Positions 25,355 to 35,621 of a stretch of DNA of 64,000 bases are shown here, piece by piece. Both the position numbers and the translations under genes were made by a program. This DNA comes from an uncultured Cyclobacteriaceae bacterium. GTDB taxonomy: Bacteria > Bacteroidota > Bacteroidia > Cytophagales > Cyclobacteriaceae. Within the stretch, counting starts at the first letter, position 1, and each line of letters begins with the position of its first letter. The notes under the pieces were generated by a model. That model saw only the letters and a list, made by a program, of their open reading frames with translations, did not search any database and was not told the origin of the DNA. The stretch spans positions 186,001 through 250,000 of the forward strand of contig CAKZRQ010000013.1 in NCBI GenBank assembly GCA_937146645.1, written 5' to 3'.

Positions 25355-27037
25355 CTACAGGAGCAACCGGAAGACTTTCCCCTCTGTCTTACTCATGATA
25401 TAGATATTGCCTTCCGCATCGGTACCAAACTTAAGATCAAACCGATTTCCTTCTCCCACCATTTCCTGAAGAGTCATTTCTTTTCCTTCAAAAATTACCG
25501 CCCAAGAATAAATTGTCGGGGAAAGCTTCTCAGAAATATCAGCATGAAAGAGACGGCCGGAAAGAATGTCCCCAAATATCAGATTACCGGACAAAGGGCC
25601 CTTATCGATAAAATAGCCTGCAAAAATTGCGGCAAGTTCATCATGTTCCATTTGGATTAATGGGTATTTCACATCTAGTCCTCCATCTCCATCCTTAAGC
25701 GGAAATATCTCCCTGAAATTTCCATAGGGATTTATTTCAAATGTTCCTTCGCGGAATGGCCAGCCATAGAATTTACCAGGCTCAATTCGATTTATTTCCT
25801 CTATGGTATGTTGCCCAATATCAGTAGCAAAGAAATTTCCATCCTCATCCCAAAAAAGCCGGTTCGGGTTTCGGAATCCATTTGCATAAACCTCTCCTGC
25901 CTTTCCTTCTACTCCATAAAATGGGTTCACTTTTGGAATGCCATACATCCCGTTTTCACTATCTCTTCCCAAAGGATCAATTCTCAAAATACTACTGTAA
26001 AGGTCAGTCCCTTTGTTATCAGAAATATTAGCAAAGCCTTGCTCCACAGTTCCCCCATCACCAAAACCTATATACAGCAAACCATAATCATCACCTCCCT
26101 TCTTAGCAGTCGGATTAAAGGCAAGCTCCTGCATGCCATGAGCCTGAGAAGGAATATCTAACCTTAACAACTCCCTCGATTCCCCTTCAAAAACCGAAGA
26201 CTCAGGATCATCATTCTTCCATTCCATAAGTACCCATTGCATGAAGACTTTAAGACTATCTGTGTATCCAATGTCAGGAGTCGCAGTACCACCAGGCTCT
26301 GTATGAGCCGTATAGAAAAATCCATTTTCCTTGTAATCTGGATGAAAGGCAAAGCTTCCCAAACCCGTTCCCCAACCTGGTTTGCTCACTAAGTTTTCCA
26401 TGCGATCCTGTAGATTCAGAAATAAACTCGGTTTGGAGTCGAGCACTTCATAAATTCCGACCCTTTGGTCATTAATCATCAATCGATTTGTCCCAGGGAC
26501 AGGTTCCATCTTGGTCATTTTCGCAAATGGGGGAATTGTATCGGAAGCTGGTAATTGGAATACCTCTTCAATTTCTATTCGGATGCCGGAATCATCCACC
26601 CCTTCTTCAATCCAGTTTTTATTCTCTAAAAGACCTACTTCCTCGGCTGGAGTAGCAAAAGTGTGCATATAACTAAGCACAGCATCCAAATCATTTTCAC
26701 TCAAACTGCCGAAGGCTGGCATTGGAGTTTTATAGGTTTCTAAAAGTGCCAAAGCCCGTTCATCTTCGCTGTCAAAGTATGAAGAAGGGCTAACAATGAA
26801 CCCTTTAATCCACTCGGACTCTATCTTCCTCGTAAGACCACTCAAATTTGGCCCAATAGCATTATCCTGAAAATTATGACAAGTGGAGCACTGATTCTGA
26901 AAAATTGCTCGACCAGCTAATATCTGATCTTGGGCGCTAGAAATATCTTCACCAGGAATCTTCTTATCTGGCTGACAAGCCATGAGAGTAGAAAAGACAA
27001 TGGCAGATACTAAACTGAAAATTTGGGTTTTTTGCAT
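25355..27037 (-). CDS. Cytochrome c / PQQ-dependent sugar dehydrogenase-like lipoprotein
   Basis: About 560 residues from the ATG at 27037, chosen because it places a lipobox (STLMAC) after a normal signal peptide; an ATG 27 bp upstream is also in frame. Residues about 35-130 are a small cytochrome c domain with heme motif CSTCHNF and a likely Met ligand in YKTPMPAFG. From about 180 the protein resembles the glucose/sorbosone dehydrogenase beta-propeller: LGSFAFHPDYKENGFFYTAH, LYIGFGDGG, GFRNPNRLFWDEDGNFFATD and KFYGWPFREG. It probably oxidises a sugar or related alcohol in the periplasm and passes electrons to its own heme. The gene stands alone. Confidence 0.85.
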   Translation of the reverse strand: MQKTQIFSLVSAIVFSTLMACQPDKKIPGEDISSAQDQILAGRAIFQNQCSTCHNFQDNAIGPNLSGLTRKIESEWIKGFIVSPSSYFDSEDERALALLETYKTPMPAFGSLSENDLDAVLSYMHTFATPAEEVGLLENKNWIEEGVDDSGIRIEIEEVFQLPASDTIPPFAKMTKMEPVPGTNRLMINDQRVGIYEVLDSKPSLFLNLQDRMENLVSKPGWGTGLGSFAFHPDYKENGFFYTAHTEPGGTATPDIGYTDSLKVFMQWVLMEWKNDDPESSVFEGESRELLRLDIPSQAHGMQELAFNPTAKKGGDDYGLLYIGFGDGGTVEQGFANISDNKGTDLYSSILRIDPLGRDSENGMYGIPKVNPFYGVEGKAGEVYANGFRNPNRLFWDEDGNFFATDIGQHTIEEINRIEPGKFYGWPFREGTFEINPYGNFREIFPLKDGDGGLDVKYPLIQMEHDELAAIFAGYFIDKGPLSGNLIFGDILSGRLFHADISEKLSPTIYSWAVIFEGKEMTLQEMVGEGNRFDLKFGTDAEGNIYIMSKTEGKVFRLLL

Positions 27038-27120
27038 AGGTCTGATGTTCAGATTAATATGCAAAATCTTACGCGGATACAGAAAACAAAAAAGGATTTA
27101 CGGTGAATAGCCTGATCCCA

Positions 27121-28959
27121 TCAGATATCATTCTCGGTGAGGATTCCTACCAAATGTCCTTTGTTCAGAACTGGAAGACAACCGATTCCTTCAGAAGCCA
27201 TCAGCGATTTGGCTTCTTCAAGGGTCGTACTCGGCTCAGTTACAAAAATCTCCTCTATCATCACATCTGCCACCATGGTACTGGCAGTCATATCTTTGAA
27301 TTTGGCAAGATGACCCCAGGTAAGAAGGCCACAAATTTTGCCTTTTTCATCCTCCACCGGTACATGGTGAATATTTTTCCATTCCATGATCTTTAGTGCT
27401 AGCTCGGCCGAATCATACTTCCCGATTCTGAATAGTAGTGTACTCATAGCATGAGACACGAGATTAGGATTATTCGGTATTTCCACTTTTTCAGCTTCCG
27501 CCCAAAGGTGAACAGGAAAACCTCGTTCTTCAAAAGCATGTAGGTTTTTCACCAGGCTTACCAAGGCATCATCCTGCTTACTCTCTTTTTTTAGATTCCT
27601 AAAATTTCGGATTATCCACTCTGAACCAGAAGAGCCCCTTAGTCTGCCACGAATTACTTCAAGTAAGCGAGTGATATCTTTTTGATCAACCCCTGCTTTT
27701 GAAAGGCCTTTCTCAGCAATAGGAAGAAACTCTTCAAGGATTAAATCTTCGATAGAAACTTTGTTTCCAAGCCAAAACATCTGAGCTCTCTTTCCTACCC
27801 GGGCCGCATTAATGAAGTTCGACTTAGCATCCCTGAAACTCATTTTTTCACGAATGTTGTCATATTTTTTTGGGCGACCCATCATCAAACCCACCCAAAA
27901 AGCCATGTTAGCCATTTCATCTATCACCGTTGGTCCGGATGGCACATATCGGTTTTCTATTCGGACATGAGCCTTTCCTCCACCCACTCCATAGCATGGT
28001 CGGTTCCAGCGATAAATAGTTCCGTTATGTAAATTCAGGGCGGCAAGTTTTGGAGTCTCCCCCTTTTTCACCTTTTCAAAAGAGTTCCCTTCTATTTCCT
28101 TCCCCAAAATGGAGCGATGATTGGCAATTTCATTTTTGAAATAATCCACAATGGTACCCTTCGCCCAATCTCTGCCAAAGCTTACTCTGGCTTGCTGTTC
28201 TTTTAGGGCGAATGTGGATGGTCTGGAATCAATACTCTGCTGGAAAAGTCCGATTCGTGTTTCATACCAGAGTTCTCTACCAAGCAATATTGGTGAGTTA
28301 GAAGCTATCCCAAGGAGTGGTCCCGAGATGGCCTGTGACCAATTGTAGGCACTTTCGAAATCATCCGGATCAATCTGAAAGTGCATTTGAAAACTTGTGT
28401 TACAAGCCTCAAAAAGCACATTTTCGTGCTTTACAGAAAGTTCGTCCACTCCTGCCAAATACAAGGAAAAGCCTCCTTGCTTGAGCTCTTTTAATCTTTC
28501 ATTCAGTGCAAAATATCTTGGACTAGGGGTCATGTAATCTTCTTCCAGTTCACGCTTGGTGATTGTTGGAAGAATCCCTGTAAGGATGATATGAACCTCT
28601 TTTTCTTTACCTTTTTCTTTCGCCAGCTGAAGCAAAGTCTCGAGCTGGTTTTGCATTTTAGAAAAAGCATCTCCCTCCAGCTTCAATGGGTCTAAATTAA
28701 TTTCAAGATTGAAAACAGCAAGCTCAGAGGTGAAGTGCTCATCATTTACTGCTTCGAGAAGTTCCATGGCACATGTCGCAGGCCTTCCATCAGCATCCAC
28801 CAGACAGAATTCCTGCTCCGCACCAATTCGGGTAATGCCTTTTTCTATTTTCCCTTCCTTTAAAAGAAGCTCGAGCGCATCAAGATCTTCTAAAAGTTGA
28901 GCAGAAAACCGGGCTTTCTGAACCGCTGAAAAATTCTGGTGAATAGATTGTTCTCCCAT
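27121..28959 (-). CDS. Glutamate-cysteine ligase-like protein fused to two CBS domains
   Basis: 612 residues. The first ~430 resemble the GCS2 family of glutamate-cysteine ligases (GITRIGAEQEFCLVDADGRP near 45, MHFQIDP, RIENRYVPSGPTVIDEMANM). Residues about 490-612 hold two CBS motifs: HAMSTLLFRIGKYDSAELAL and DVMIEEIFVTEPSTTLEEAK, ending directly at VGILTENDI. The catalytic part may make a gamma-glutamyl peptide, and CBS pairs usually bind adenine nucleotides, so an energy-sensing ligase is a fair inference. The second CBS motif ends at the stop codon with no extension. Confidence 0.8.
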   Translation of the reverse strand: MGEQSIHQNFSAVQKARFSAQLLEDLDALELLLKEGKIEKGITRIGAEQEFCLVDADGRPATCAMELLEAVNDEHFTSELAVFNLEINLDPLKLEGDAFSKMQNQLETLLQLAKEKGKEKEVHIILTGILPTITKRELEEDYMTPSPRYFALNERLKELKQGGFSLYLAGVDELSVKHENVLFEACNTSFQMHFQIDPDDFESAYNWSQAISGPLLGIASNSPILLGRELWYETRIGLFQQSIDSRPSTFALKEQQARVSFGRDWAKGTIVDYFKNEIANHRSILGKEIEGNSFEKVKKGETPKLAALNLHNGTIYRWNRPCYGVGGGKAHVRIENRYVPSGPTVIDEMANMAFWVGLMMGRPKKYDNIREKMSFRDAKSNFINAARVGKRAQMFWLGNKVSIEDLILEEFLPIAEKGLSKAGVDQKDITRLLEVIRGRLRGSSGSEWIIRNFRNLKKESKQDDALVSLVKNLHAFEERGFPVHLWAEAEKVEIPNNPNLVSHAMSTLLFRIGKYDSAELALKIMEWKNIHHVPVEDEKGKICGLLTWGHLAKFKDMTASTMVADVMIEEIFVTEPSTTLEEAKSLMASEGIGCLPVLNKGHLVGILTENDI

Positions 28960-29031
28960 ACTTGCGAAAATATGAGGAGGATGAGTCAGGCTCGCTGCCG
29001 CATAGCAGCAAAAGAATTGACTTTTGTCAGG

Positions 29032-30048
29032 TTACTGAACCATATGATGAGGAGAGTTCAGGTAATGATCAGCCAAAACATCTCTTCCAAAGTCTCCATC
29101 GAAATCTCTCCATACGGTGTGAATATGATTTGCATCATTCTGGGAATTGTCAAATTCTATCAAAAAGGATAATCCCTGAATTCGATAATAGTGAGCTGAG
29201 CCAAGCTTCTTTGCACCAACCCAACCAAAATGAATATGATCAAATCCTTCATCCTGAATGAACTTTCTGCGTTTCTGACTGAGTTTTTTTGGCAATGCAC
29301 TCAGGTATAGGTCTACGATTTTTATCAGCGTTTTCTGCTGCTTAGAATCCAATTCCTCAAAACCTATCCCAACAGTTTCCAAAGGGTCCACCACTGACTG
29401 GTTTATGGTCACGATTTCCTTGTAGGATTCTTCTCTGAAAACAGCCTTCTCTAATTGATCTTCTGACAGGCTGTTGATTAAGGCAAAGCCAAAATCCTCT
29501 TCTTCTTTTAGCGTTCGCTCCCCCTCCCTTGGGCCTTTCGGAATTCGGGCTGGATTAGATCCAAAAAACCTTGGGGTGGCTGTGATCTTTTCTCCTGCAA
29601 TCGTATAATTCAAGGACACGTGGTGGCCTTCAAATGACCATGCCCATACCTCGTCCTCCAGGGGGTCTCCATAAAATGCCACATGATAGTTCTCAGGGTT
29701 CCTTAAAACTGAATCCCCGGAAAATTCACGAAGCACCGCTTCCAAACCCATAATTGTTTTGGTTTTCTCCAGGCCGGATTTCGACAGATAGGCTTGAAGT
29801 AAATCAAAAAGCTTTTCTCTCTGCTCTTCGGATAACTCAGAAAAAGAGAGCCCCTCTCTTTCATACATTGCCCCAGGAAAAAAATGCCACTCCGTTTTAG
29901 CCTCATGATCAAAATCCAGAAGTGCCTTAGATTTTTGCTCTTCTGAGAGAGAAGAAATGAAAGACTCGATGGGTTTATCCTTAAAGCATAAAAACAGAAT
30001 GGATAAGAAGCAGATGAATGCAAAAGGAAGTAAAAATTGCTTTTTCAT
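29032..30048 (-). CDS. DUF3500-family secreted protein
   Basis: A 338-residue protein with an N-terminal signal or anchor (FAFICFLSILFLCF at 8-21). The body matches the DUF3500 family: SLSEEQKSKALLDFDHEAKT, EVWAWSFEGHHVSLNYTI, TPRFFGSNPARIPKGPREG, and YRIQGLSFLIEFDNSQNDAN followed by HIHTVWRDFDGDFGRDVL. The His/Asn/Asp-rich segments are strongly conserved in this family, but no activity is established that I know of. It is transcribed on the minus strand below the fad terminator, apparently alone. Confidence 0.85.
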   Translation of the reverse strand: MKKQFLLPFAFICFLSILFLCFKDKPIESFISSLSEEQKSKALLDFDHEAKTEWHFFPGAMYEREGLSFSELSEEQREKLFDLLQAYLSKSGLEKTKTIMGLEAVLREFSGDSVLRNPENYHVAFYGDPLEDEVWAWSFEGHHVSLNYTIAGEKITATPRFFGSNPARIPKGPREGERTLKEEEDFGFALINSLSEDQLEKAVFREESYKEIVTINQSVVDPLETVGIGFEELDSKQQKTLIKIVDLYLSALPKKLSQKRRKFIQDEGFDHIHFGWVGAKKLGSAHYYRIQGLSFLIEFDNSQNDANHIHTVWRDFDGDFGRDVLADHYLNSPHHMVQ

Positions 30049-30110
30049 AGGGCTGAAGGTCTATGTAGAGTAGAAAGGCTGGTAGTCTAATCTACACATT
30101 TTCAATAAAA

Positions 30111-30140
30111 AAGCCCCTAATCCGTGTGGATCAGGGGCTT
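30111..30140 (-). terminator. Rho-independent terminator of the fad operon
   Basis: A strong hairpin, AAGCCCCT...AGGGGCTT with inner ATCC/GGAT pairs and a 4-nt loop. On the minus strand it is followed by a T run. It lies 20 bp past the acyl-CoA dehydrogenase stop. Confidence 0.9.
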
Positions 30141-30160
30141 TCACTCAATCTATAAACTAA

Positions 30161-31957
30161 TTAAAAAGGATACTTTCCTTCGGAGATCATGTGATCGGCA
30201 ACTTGTCTTCTAAGCACTTTGGTATTCACCAAAGGAGCCTTAGTATATCTCTTCAAGCCCATCAACATAACCTTTTGCTCGTCACCAGTAGTGAAGGAAG
30301 CAATCGCTTCTTTCGCTGCAGCGGTAACCTTATCAATCGCCTCAGAAAGGTATACCTGAGTCATGGCCAACTGATTTGCTACAGCATCTTCACCTCTGAT
30401 TCCTGCAAGCTTTTCTGTACGAAGAACAGCAGATTCAGCCGCATAAATCTCGATCATTACATCTGCCAGATTCATCATTACTTCCTGCTCGCTCTCGATT
30501 TTATCCTGAAGAGCCATAGCAGCTTTTCCACCGACCATCAAGAATACTTTCTTCAAGTTCTTAAGCACATCTTTTTCCTGAGCCAGGAACTGAGAATTAT
30601 CGATACTCCCGAAAGATGGAACAGATGTCAATTCTTTAGATACAGCCATTGCTGGTTCGAAAAGATTGATCTCTCCTTTCATCGCTCTTTTTAGAAGCAT
30701 ACCGACCATGAGCATTCTGTTGATCTCGTTGGTTCCTTCATAGATTCTGGAAATTCGGGCATCTCGATAAGCTCTTTCCATTGGAGCATCAGCAGAGTAA
30801 CCCATTCCACCATATACCTGAACACCCTGATCCACAACGTAGTCAAGAACTTCAGATCCATGAACTTTTGCGATAGCACATTCTAGGGCGAATTCCTCAA
30901 CTCCTTTAAGCTTTGCTTCGCTTTCTGACATTCCCTCAGAAGCAAGCTCCTCTATTCTGTCTTCGATATCCTGACCTGCCCTATAGCAAAGTGACTCTGT
31001 AACGAATGTTCTGATAGCCATTTCTGCAAGCTTCGCCTTAACCGCACCGAATGTATTAATGCTTACTCCAAATTGCTTACGCTCCGTGGAGTATTTAATG
31101 CATTGGGTGGCAACTGTTCTTGTTCCTCCAAGAACACCAGCACCCAGTTTAATTCTACCAATGTTGAGAATATTCACCGCGATCTTAAATCCATTCTGTC
31201 TCTCAGAAAGCATGTTCTCAACAGGTACCTTACAGTCGTTAAAGAAAACCTGACGCGTAGAAGATCCCTTGATACCAAGTTTTTTCTCCTCTTCATTCAT
31301 GGTGATTCCACCAAAGTCCTTCTCAACAATGAAAGCCGTAAGGTTCTTATCGTCTTCAATCTTTGCGAAGACTATGAAAAGGTCCGCGAAACCCGCGTTA
31401 GAAATCCACATTTTCTGACCATTGATCAGGTAGTGCTTTCCATCTTCAGTCAACGTAGCCTTGGTTTTTCCACTGTTTGCATCTGATCCTGCATCCGGTT
31501 CGGTCAGGCAGTAACACGCAGCCCATTCTCCAGTAGCGAGCTTTGGAAGATACTTCGTCTTCTGCTCTTCATTTCCATAGTATAAGATCGGGAGGGTACC
31601 GATTCCGGTGTGTGCTCCATAAGTAGTAGAAAATGATCCTGCCGCACCAATAATATCCGCAATGAGCATGGATGTATTGAAGCTCATTCCCATTCCACCA
31701 TACTGCTCAGGTACAGAAATACCTAAAAGACCTAGTTCTCCAGCTTTCTTGAAAATTGAAGGAACAAGTTCCGGGTTTTTCATACTGTCGATCTCCTCAA
31801 TATTCGGATTAATCTCCGTATCAATGAAGTCCTGACAGGCCTGCGCCATCATTTGCTGCTCCTCTGTGAACTGCTCTGGAATAAAAACATCCTGAGCATT
31901 TGATTCTTTGATTAGAAATTCTCCTCCATTGAGAGAATCCTTTGCTACACTTTCCAT
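30161..31957 (-). CDS. fadE: Acyl-CoA dehydrogenase
   Basis: A 598-residue FAD enzyme for the first step of beta-oxidation (acyl-CoA to trans-2-enoyl-CoA). Family signatures are CYCLTEPDAGSDANSG, IVFAKIEDDKNLTAFIVEKD, the catalytic-base region RIYEGTNEINRMLMVG, and an extra C-terminal helical domain of about 170 residues as in long-chain (VLCAD-type or Bacillus FadE-type) enzymes. It is the last gene of the marR-fadB-fadA-fadE operon and is followed by a strong terminator. Confidence 0.94.
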   Translation of the reverse strand: MESVAKDSLNGGEFLIKESNAQDVFIPEQFTEEQQMMAQACQDFIDTEINPNIEEIDSMKNPELVPSIFKKAGELGLLGISVPEQYGGMGMSFNTSMLIADIIGAAGSFSTTYGAHTGIGTLPILYYGNEEQKTKYLPKLATGEWAACYCLTEPDAGSDANSGKTKATLTEDGKHYLINGQKMWISNAGFADLFIVFAKIEDDKNLTAFIVEKDFGGITMNEEEKKLGIKGSSTRQVFFNDCKVPVENMLSERQNGFKIAVNILNIGRIKLGAGVLGGTRTVATQCIKYSTERKQFGVSINTFGAVKAKLAEMAIRTFVTESLCYRAGQDIEDRIEELASEGMSESEAKLKGVEEFALECAIAKVHGSEVLDYVVDQGVQVYGGMGYSADAPMERAYRDARISRIYEGTNEINRMLMVGMLLKRAMKGEINLFEPAMAVSKELTSVPSFGSIDNSQFLAQEKDVLKNLKKVFLMVGGKAAMALQDKIESEQEVMMNLADVMIEIYAAESAVLRTEKLAGIRGEDAVANQLAMTQVYLSEAIDKVTAAAKEAIASFTTGDEQKVMLMGLKRYTKAPLVNTKVLRRQVADHMISEGKYPF

Positions 31958-31981
31958 TTTATCTTTATCTAGTTTTTCAAT

Positions 31982-33154
31982 TTAAAGGAGCTCATACACT
32001 CCGGCTACACCCTGGCCACCACCTACACAGGCCGTCACCATTCCATACTTTTTATTCTGTCTTTTCATTTCATTGAAAAGCTGAACAGAAAGCTTTGCCC
32101 CAGTACATCCCAATGGGTGACCAAGAGCTACCGCTCCACCATTTACATTCACGATATCAGGATTCAAATCCAGAGACTTCATCACGGCCAAACCTTGAGC
32201 CGCAAAAGCCTCATTCAGTTCGATCATTTCGATATCATTCAATTTAAGACCTGCCTGATCCAATGCCTTTGGCACTGCTTCTTTTGGACCAATACCCATA
32301 ATTCTTGGATCAACACCGGCTACAGAATAGGACATCATTCTTGCCACCGGCTCCAGGTTCAATTCCTTCACCAATCTTTCGGACATCACCACGACGAAAG
32401 CAGCTCCATCACTCGTTTGAGATGAATTTCCTGCGGTCACCTGACCTTTATTTTTAAAGGCCGGTCTCAGCTTCGCAAGGCCTTCCATAGAAGTTCCCGG
32501 TCTTGGGCCTTCGTCTGTGTCAACAGTATATTTTCTGGTCTTTTTCTGACCTGCCTCGTCCAAGTACGTTTCTTCCACTTCTACCGGAACGATTTCATCC
32601 TTGAATTTTCCTTCAGCGATAGCCGCCAAAGCTCTGTCGTGAGATCTTACAGAAAATGCATCTGCCTCTTCTCGTGTGATTTCATATTCTGCTGCTAGCT
32701 CTTCCGCAGTCAAGCCCATGCTCAAATAATAGCTTGGGTGCTCGGAAGCAATTTTCCAGTTCAAAGCAGTTTTGTATCCCATCATAGGAACCAAAGACAT
32801 GGATTCTGTACCACCTGCGATAATACAGTCTGCCATTCCTGCATTTACTTTGGCGGAAGCCAAAGCAATAGCTTCCAAACCAGACCCACAGTATCTATTG
32901 ATAATGAAGCCTGGGTTATCAATGCCGAGAGCCAAAAGGGAAATCATTCTTCCCATCTGCATTCCTTGCTCAGCCTCCGGAACAGCATTTCCCACAATCA
33001 GATCCTGAACATGGGACGTTTCAAGACCAGGAGTATTTGCCACCAAATGCTTGATTACGTCAGCAGCAAGATCGTCAGGTCGATAGAATCGAAACCCTCC
33101 TTTTTTAGCCTTCCCAACTGCTGATCTATATCCATTTACTATATAAGCGTTCAT
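31982..33154 (-). CDS. fadA: Acetyl-CoA C-acyltransferase (3-ketoacyl-CoA thiolase)
   Basis: A 390-residue thiolase for the last step of beta-oxidation. Active-site Cys lies in IINRYCGSGLEAIALASAKV (near 90), the His motif in NVNGGAVALGHPLGCTGAKL (near 345) and the second Cys in VTACVGGGQGVAGVYEL at the C-terminus. It sits 37 bp downstream of the multifunctional FadB-type gene and 24 bp before the acyl-CoA dehydrogenase. Confidence 0.95.
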   Translation of the reverse strand: MNAYIVNGYRSAVGKAKKGGFRFYRPDDLAADVIKHLVANTPGLETSHVQDLIVGNAVPEAEQGMQMGRMISLLALGIDNPGFIINRYCGSGLEAIALASAKVNAGMADCIIAGGTESMSLVPMMGYKTALNWKIASEHPSYYLSMGLTAEELAAEYEITREEADAFSVRSHDRALAAIAEGKFKDEIVPVEVEETYLDEAGQKKTRKYTVDTDEGPRPGTSMEGLAKLRPAFKNKGQVTAGNSSQTSDGAAFVVVMSERLVKELNLEPVARMMSYSVAGVDPRIMGIGPKEAVPKALDQAGLKLNDIEMIELNEAFAAQGLAVMKSLDLNPDIVNVNGGAVALGHPLGCTGAKLSVQLFNEMKRQNKKYGMVTACVGGGQGVAGVYELL

Positions 33155-33191
33155 AATTTTTTATTTAGAATTTGAAGTTTGAAGGAAAAAA

Positions 33192-35597
33192 TCAGTTTCT
33201 GAGAGGTTTACCTTTGAAGAGAATGCTATGGATTCTTTCAAGTGTTTTCTGCTCTCCAGTCAGACTTAGGAAAGCCTCTCTTTCCAAATCCAAGAGATAT
33301 TGCTCAGACACCATCGTTGGTGCGGACAAATCTCCACCTGACATTACCCATGCCAACTTCTTTGCGATCAATGCATCATGCTCGGAGATATAGGCTCCGT
33401 ATCGCATACCTGTAATTCCTGCTTCGAAAAGTGCCAGGGAGCTCTTTCCAAGAACCTTGATATCCTTCTGCTGAACAGGTTGAGTATAACCTGCATCTGA
33501 CAATTCAATCACTTTAGCTTTGGCTTCAGCCAGCTGTCTCTTCCTATTCAATGTGATTCCATCAGTAGGTCTTAAGTAATCCAGGTTCTTCGCTTCATTT
33601 GCCGAAGTAGCCACCTTTGCGGTAGCAATATTCATAAAGTACTCCTGGATCTGATTCATTTCCACATCGCCTTTCATCAGGCCATTCGAGAATCGAAGAG
33701 TCATTTCTTTGGTACCGCCTCCAGCAGGAATCAAACCAACACCTACTTCCACAAGCCCCATGTACAATTCAGCATGCGCTTGAATATGATCGGCGTGAAG
33801 AGAAAGCTCACATCCACCACCTAGAGCCATATTATGTGGTGCTACCACTACTGGCACTGAGGAGAACCTTGCTCTCATCATAGTGTTTTGGAATCCTGCA
33901 ATCATCAAATTGATTTCATCGAACTCCTGATCTCCGGCGAACATGAAGAGCATCGCAAGGTTAGCACCAGCTGAAAAGTTAGCCCCCTCATTCCCGATAA
34001 CAAGTCCCTTGTAAGACTTCTCAGCCATGGAAATAGCAGTGTTAATTCCTTCTACAACTTCCTGACCCATGGAATTCATCTTAGAGTGAAACTCAAGGTT
34101 GATCACCTCATCACCCATATCATAGATAGTGGCTCCGGCGTTACCCCAGATTTTCTTGCCCGCAGCCTTAAGCGTGTCAAGAATGATGAAATCATCTGTT
34201 CCAGGAATCTCTCTATAGCCTTTAGATGGAATATCGTAATAAAGCTTCTTGCCATTTTCAACTTTGTAGAAACTCTCGTTTCCTGCATCCAGCATTTCGA
34301 AAACCCAATCCGCTGGCTTTTCACCCGCAGCTTCCATTTTCTCTGCCGTTTCTCTTACACCCAAAACATCCCATGTTTCGAATGGTCCTAGCTCCCAACC
34401 AAACCCGGCAGATACCGCTTGATCAATTCTATATAGCTCATCAGCGATTTCAGGAATTCGGAAAGAACAGTACCTAAAGGAATCGTAGAAAGTTGCTCTG
34501 TAGAATTCACCCGATTTGTCATCAAAATTGACAAGAAGCTTAATTCTCTCTTTTAGATCTTCAACTTCCTTAGCTGCCGCCAAAGACTTGAACTTTGGCT
34601 TTTCTGCCGGTTTGTACTCGAAAGTCTCAAAGTCAAGTTCCTTCAGTTCTTTCCTTCCATCTTTGTGACGGATCATTTTGAAATAACCCTGACCTGTCTT
34701 ATCGCCAAACCACTTATTGTTATAAAGCACCTCAACGATCTTAGGAAGCTTAAACTTATCTCTGGACTCATCATGAGGAAGTACCTTATACAAGTTGTTA
34801 GCTACATTAACCGTGGTATCCAAGCCTACCACATCCATGGTACGGAAGGTGGCTGACTTTGCGCGGCCGATAACCGTTCCGGTAAGCTTATCCACTTCAG
34901 AAACGCCCATTCCCATTTTTTCAATGGTATGCATAGCTGAAATGATAGAGTAGACACCTATTCGGTTTGCAATAAACGCTGGAGTGTCTTTACAAAGTAC
35001 AGTCTCCTTACCAAGGAACTTATCACCATAATCCATCAAGAAATCAATGATCTCAGGATCAGTCTTTGGGCCTGGGATGATTTCAAGAAGTCTCAGATAT
35101 CTCGGAGGATTGAAAAAGTGCGTTCCCGCAAAGTTCACCCGAAAGTCTTCACTTCTTCCTTCACACATCATTTGCATTGGAATACCAGATGTATTCGATG
35201 TGATCAGTGTTCCCGGTGTTCTATACTTTTCTACCTTTTCAAATAGCTGCTGCTTTATATCCAGTCTTTCGACTACCACTTCAATGACCCAGTCATAGTC
35301 TTTGATCTTTGGAAGGTCATCGTCAAAATTTCCTGTGGTAATTCTGCTTGCAAATGCTTTATCGTAAATCGCTGAAGGGTTAGATTTTAACGTACTCTTC
35401 AAGGCATCATTTACGATCCGATTTCTTACGGCAGGATGCTCTTTGGTTAGCCCCTTTTTCGTCTCAACGTCATTGAGTTCGAAAGGAACAATATCCAGAA
35501 GAAGCACTTCCACACCGATATTGGCAAAATGACAGGCGATCCTTGAACCCATGACCCCTGATCCCAATACGGCGACTTTTCTAATAGTTCGTTTCAT
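33192..35597 (-). CDS. fadB: 3-hydroxyacyl-CoA dehydrogenase / enoyl-CoA hydratase fusion (FadN-type)
   Basis: An 801-residue bifunctional enzyme. The dehydrogenase comes first: NAD loop VAVLGSGVMGSRIACHFANI at about 8-27, NFAGTHFFNPPRYLRLLEII near 155. A crotonase domain follows from about 490: IGNEGANFSAGANLAM, MALGGGCELSLHADHI, VEVGVGLIPAGGGTKEM. This order is the reverse of E. coli FadB and matches the Bacillus FadN type, so the symbol is functional rather than structural. It carries out hydration and dehydrogenation of enoyl-CoA. It lies second in the operon after marR. Confidence 0.93.
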   Translation of the reverse strand: MKRTIRKVAVLGSGVMGSRIACHFANIGVEVLLLDIVPFELNDVETKKGLTKEHPAVRNRIVNDALKSTLKSNPSAIYDKAFASRITTGNFDDDLPKIKDYDWVIEVVVERLDIKQQLFEKVEKYRTPGTLITSNTSGIPMQMMCEGRSEDFRVNFAGTHFFNPPRYLRLLEIIPGPKTDPEIIDFLMDYGDKFLGKETVLCKDTPAFIANRIGVYSIISAMHTIEKMGMGVSEVDKLTGTVIGRAKSATFRTMDVVGLDTTVNVANNLYKVLPHDESRDKFKLPKIVEVLYNNKWFGDKTGQGYFKMIRHKDGRKELKELDFETFEYKPAEKPKFKSLAAAKEVEDLKERIKLLVNFDDKSGEFYRATFYDSFRYCSFRIPEIADELYRIDQAVSAGFGWELGPFETWDVLGVRETAEKMEAAGEKPADWVFEMLDAGNESFYKVENGKKLYYDIPSKGYREIPGTDDFIILDTLKAAGKKIWGNAGATIYDMGDEVINLEFHSKMNSMGQEVVEGINTAISMAEKSYKGLVIGNEGANFSAGANLAMLFMFAGDQEFDEINLMIAGFQNTMMRARFSSVPVVVAPHNMALGGGCELSLHADHIQAHAELYMGLVEVGVGLIPAGGGTKEMTLRFSNGLMKGDVEMNQIQEYFMNIATAKVATSANEAKNLDYLRPTDGITLNRKRQLAEAKAKVIELSDAGYTQPVQQKDIKVLGKSSLALFEAGITGMRYGAYISEHDALIAKKLAWVMSGGDLSAPTMVSEQYLLDLEREAFLSLTGEQKTLERIHSILFKGKPLRN

Positions 35598-35621
35598 GAT
35601 TATTTTGGCTTATACTCTGTT

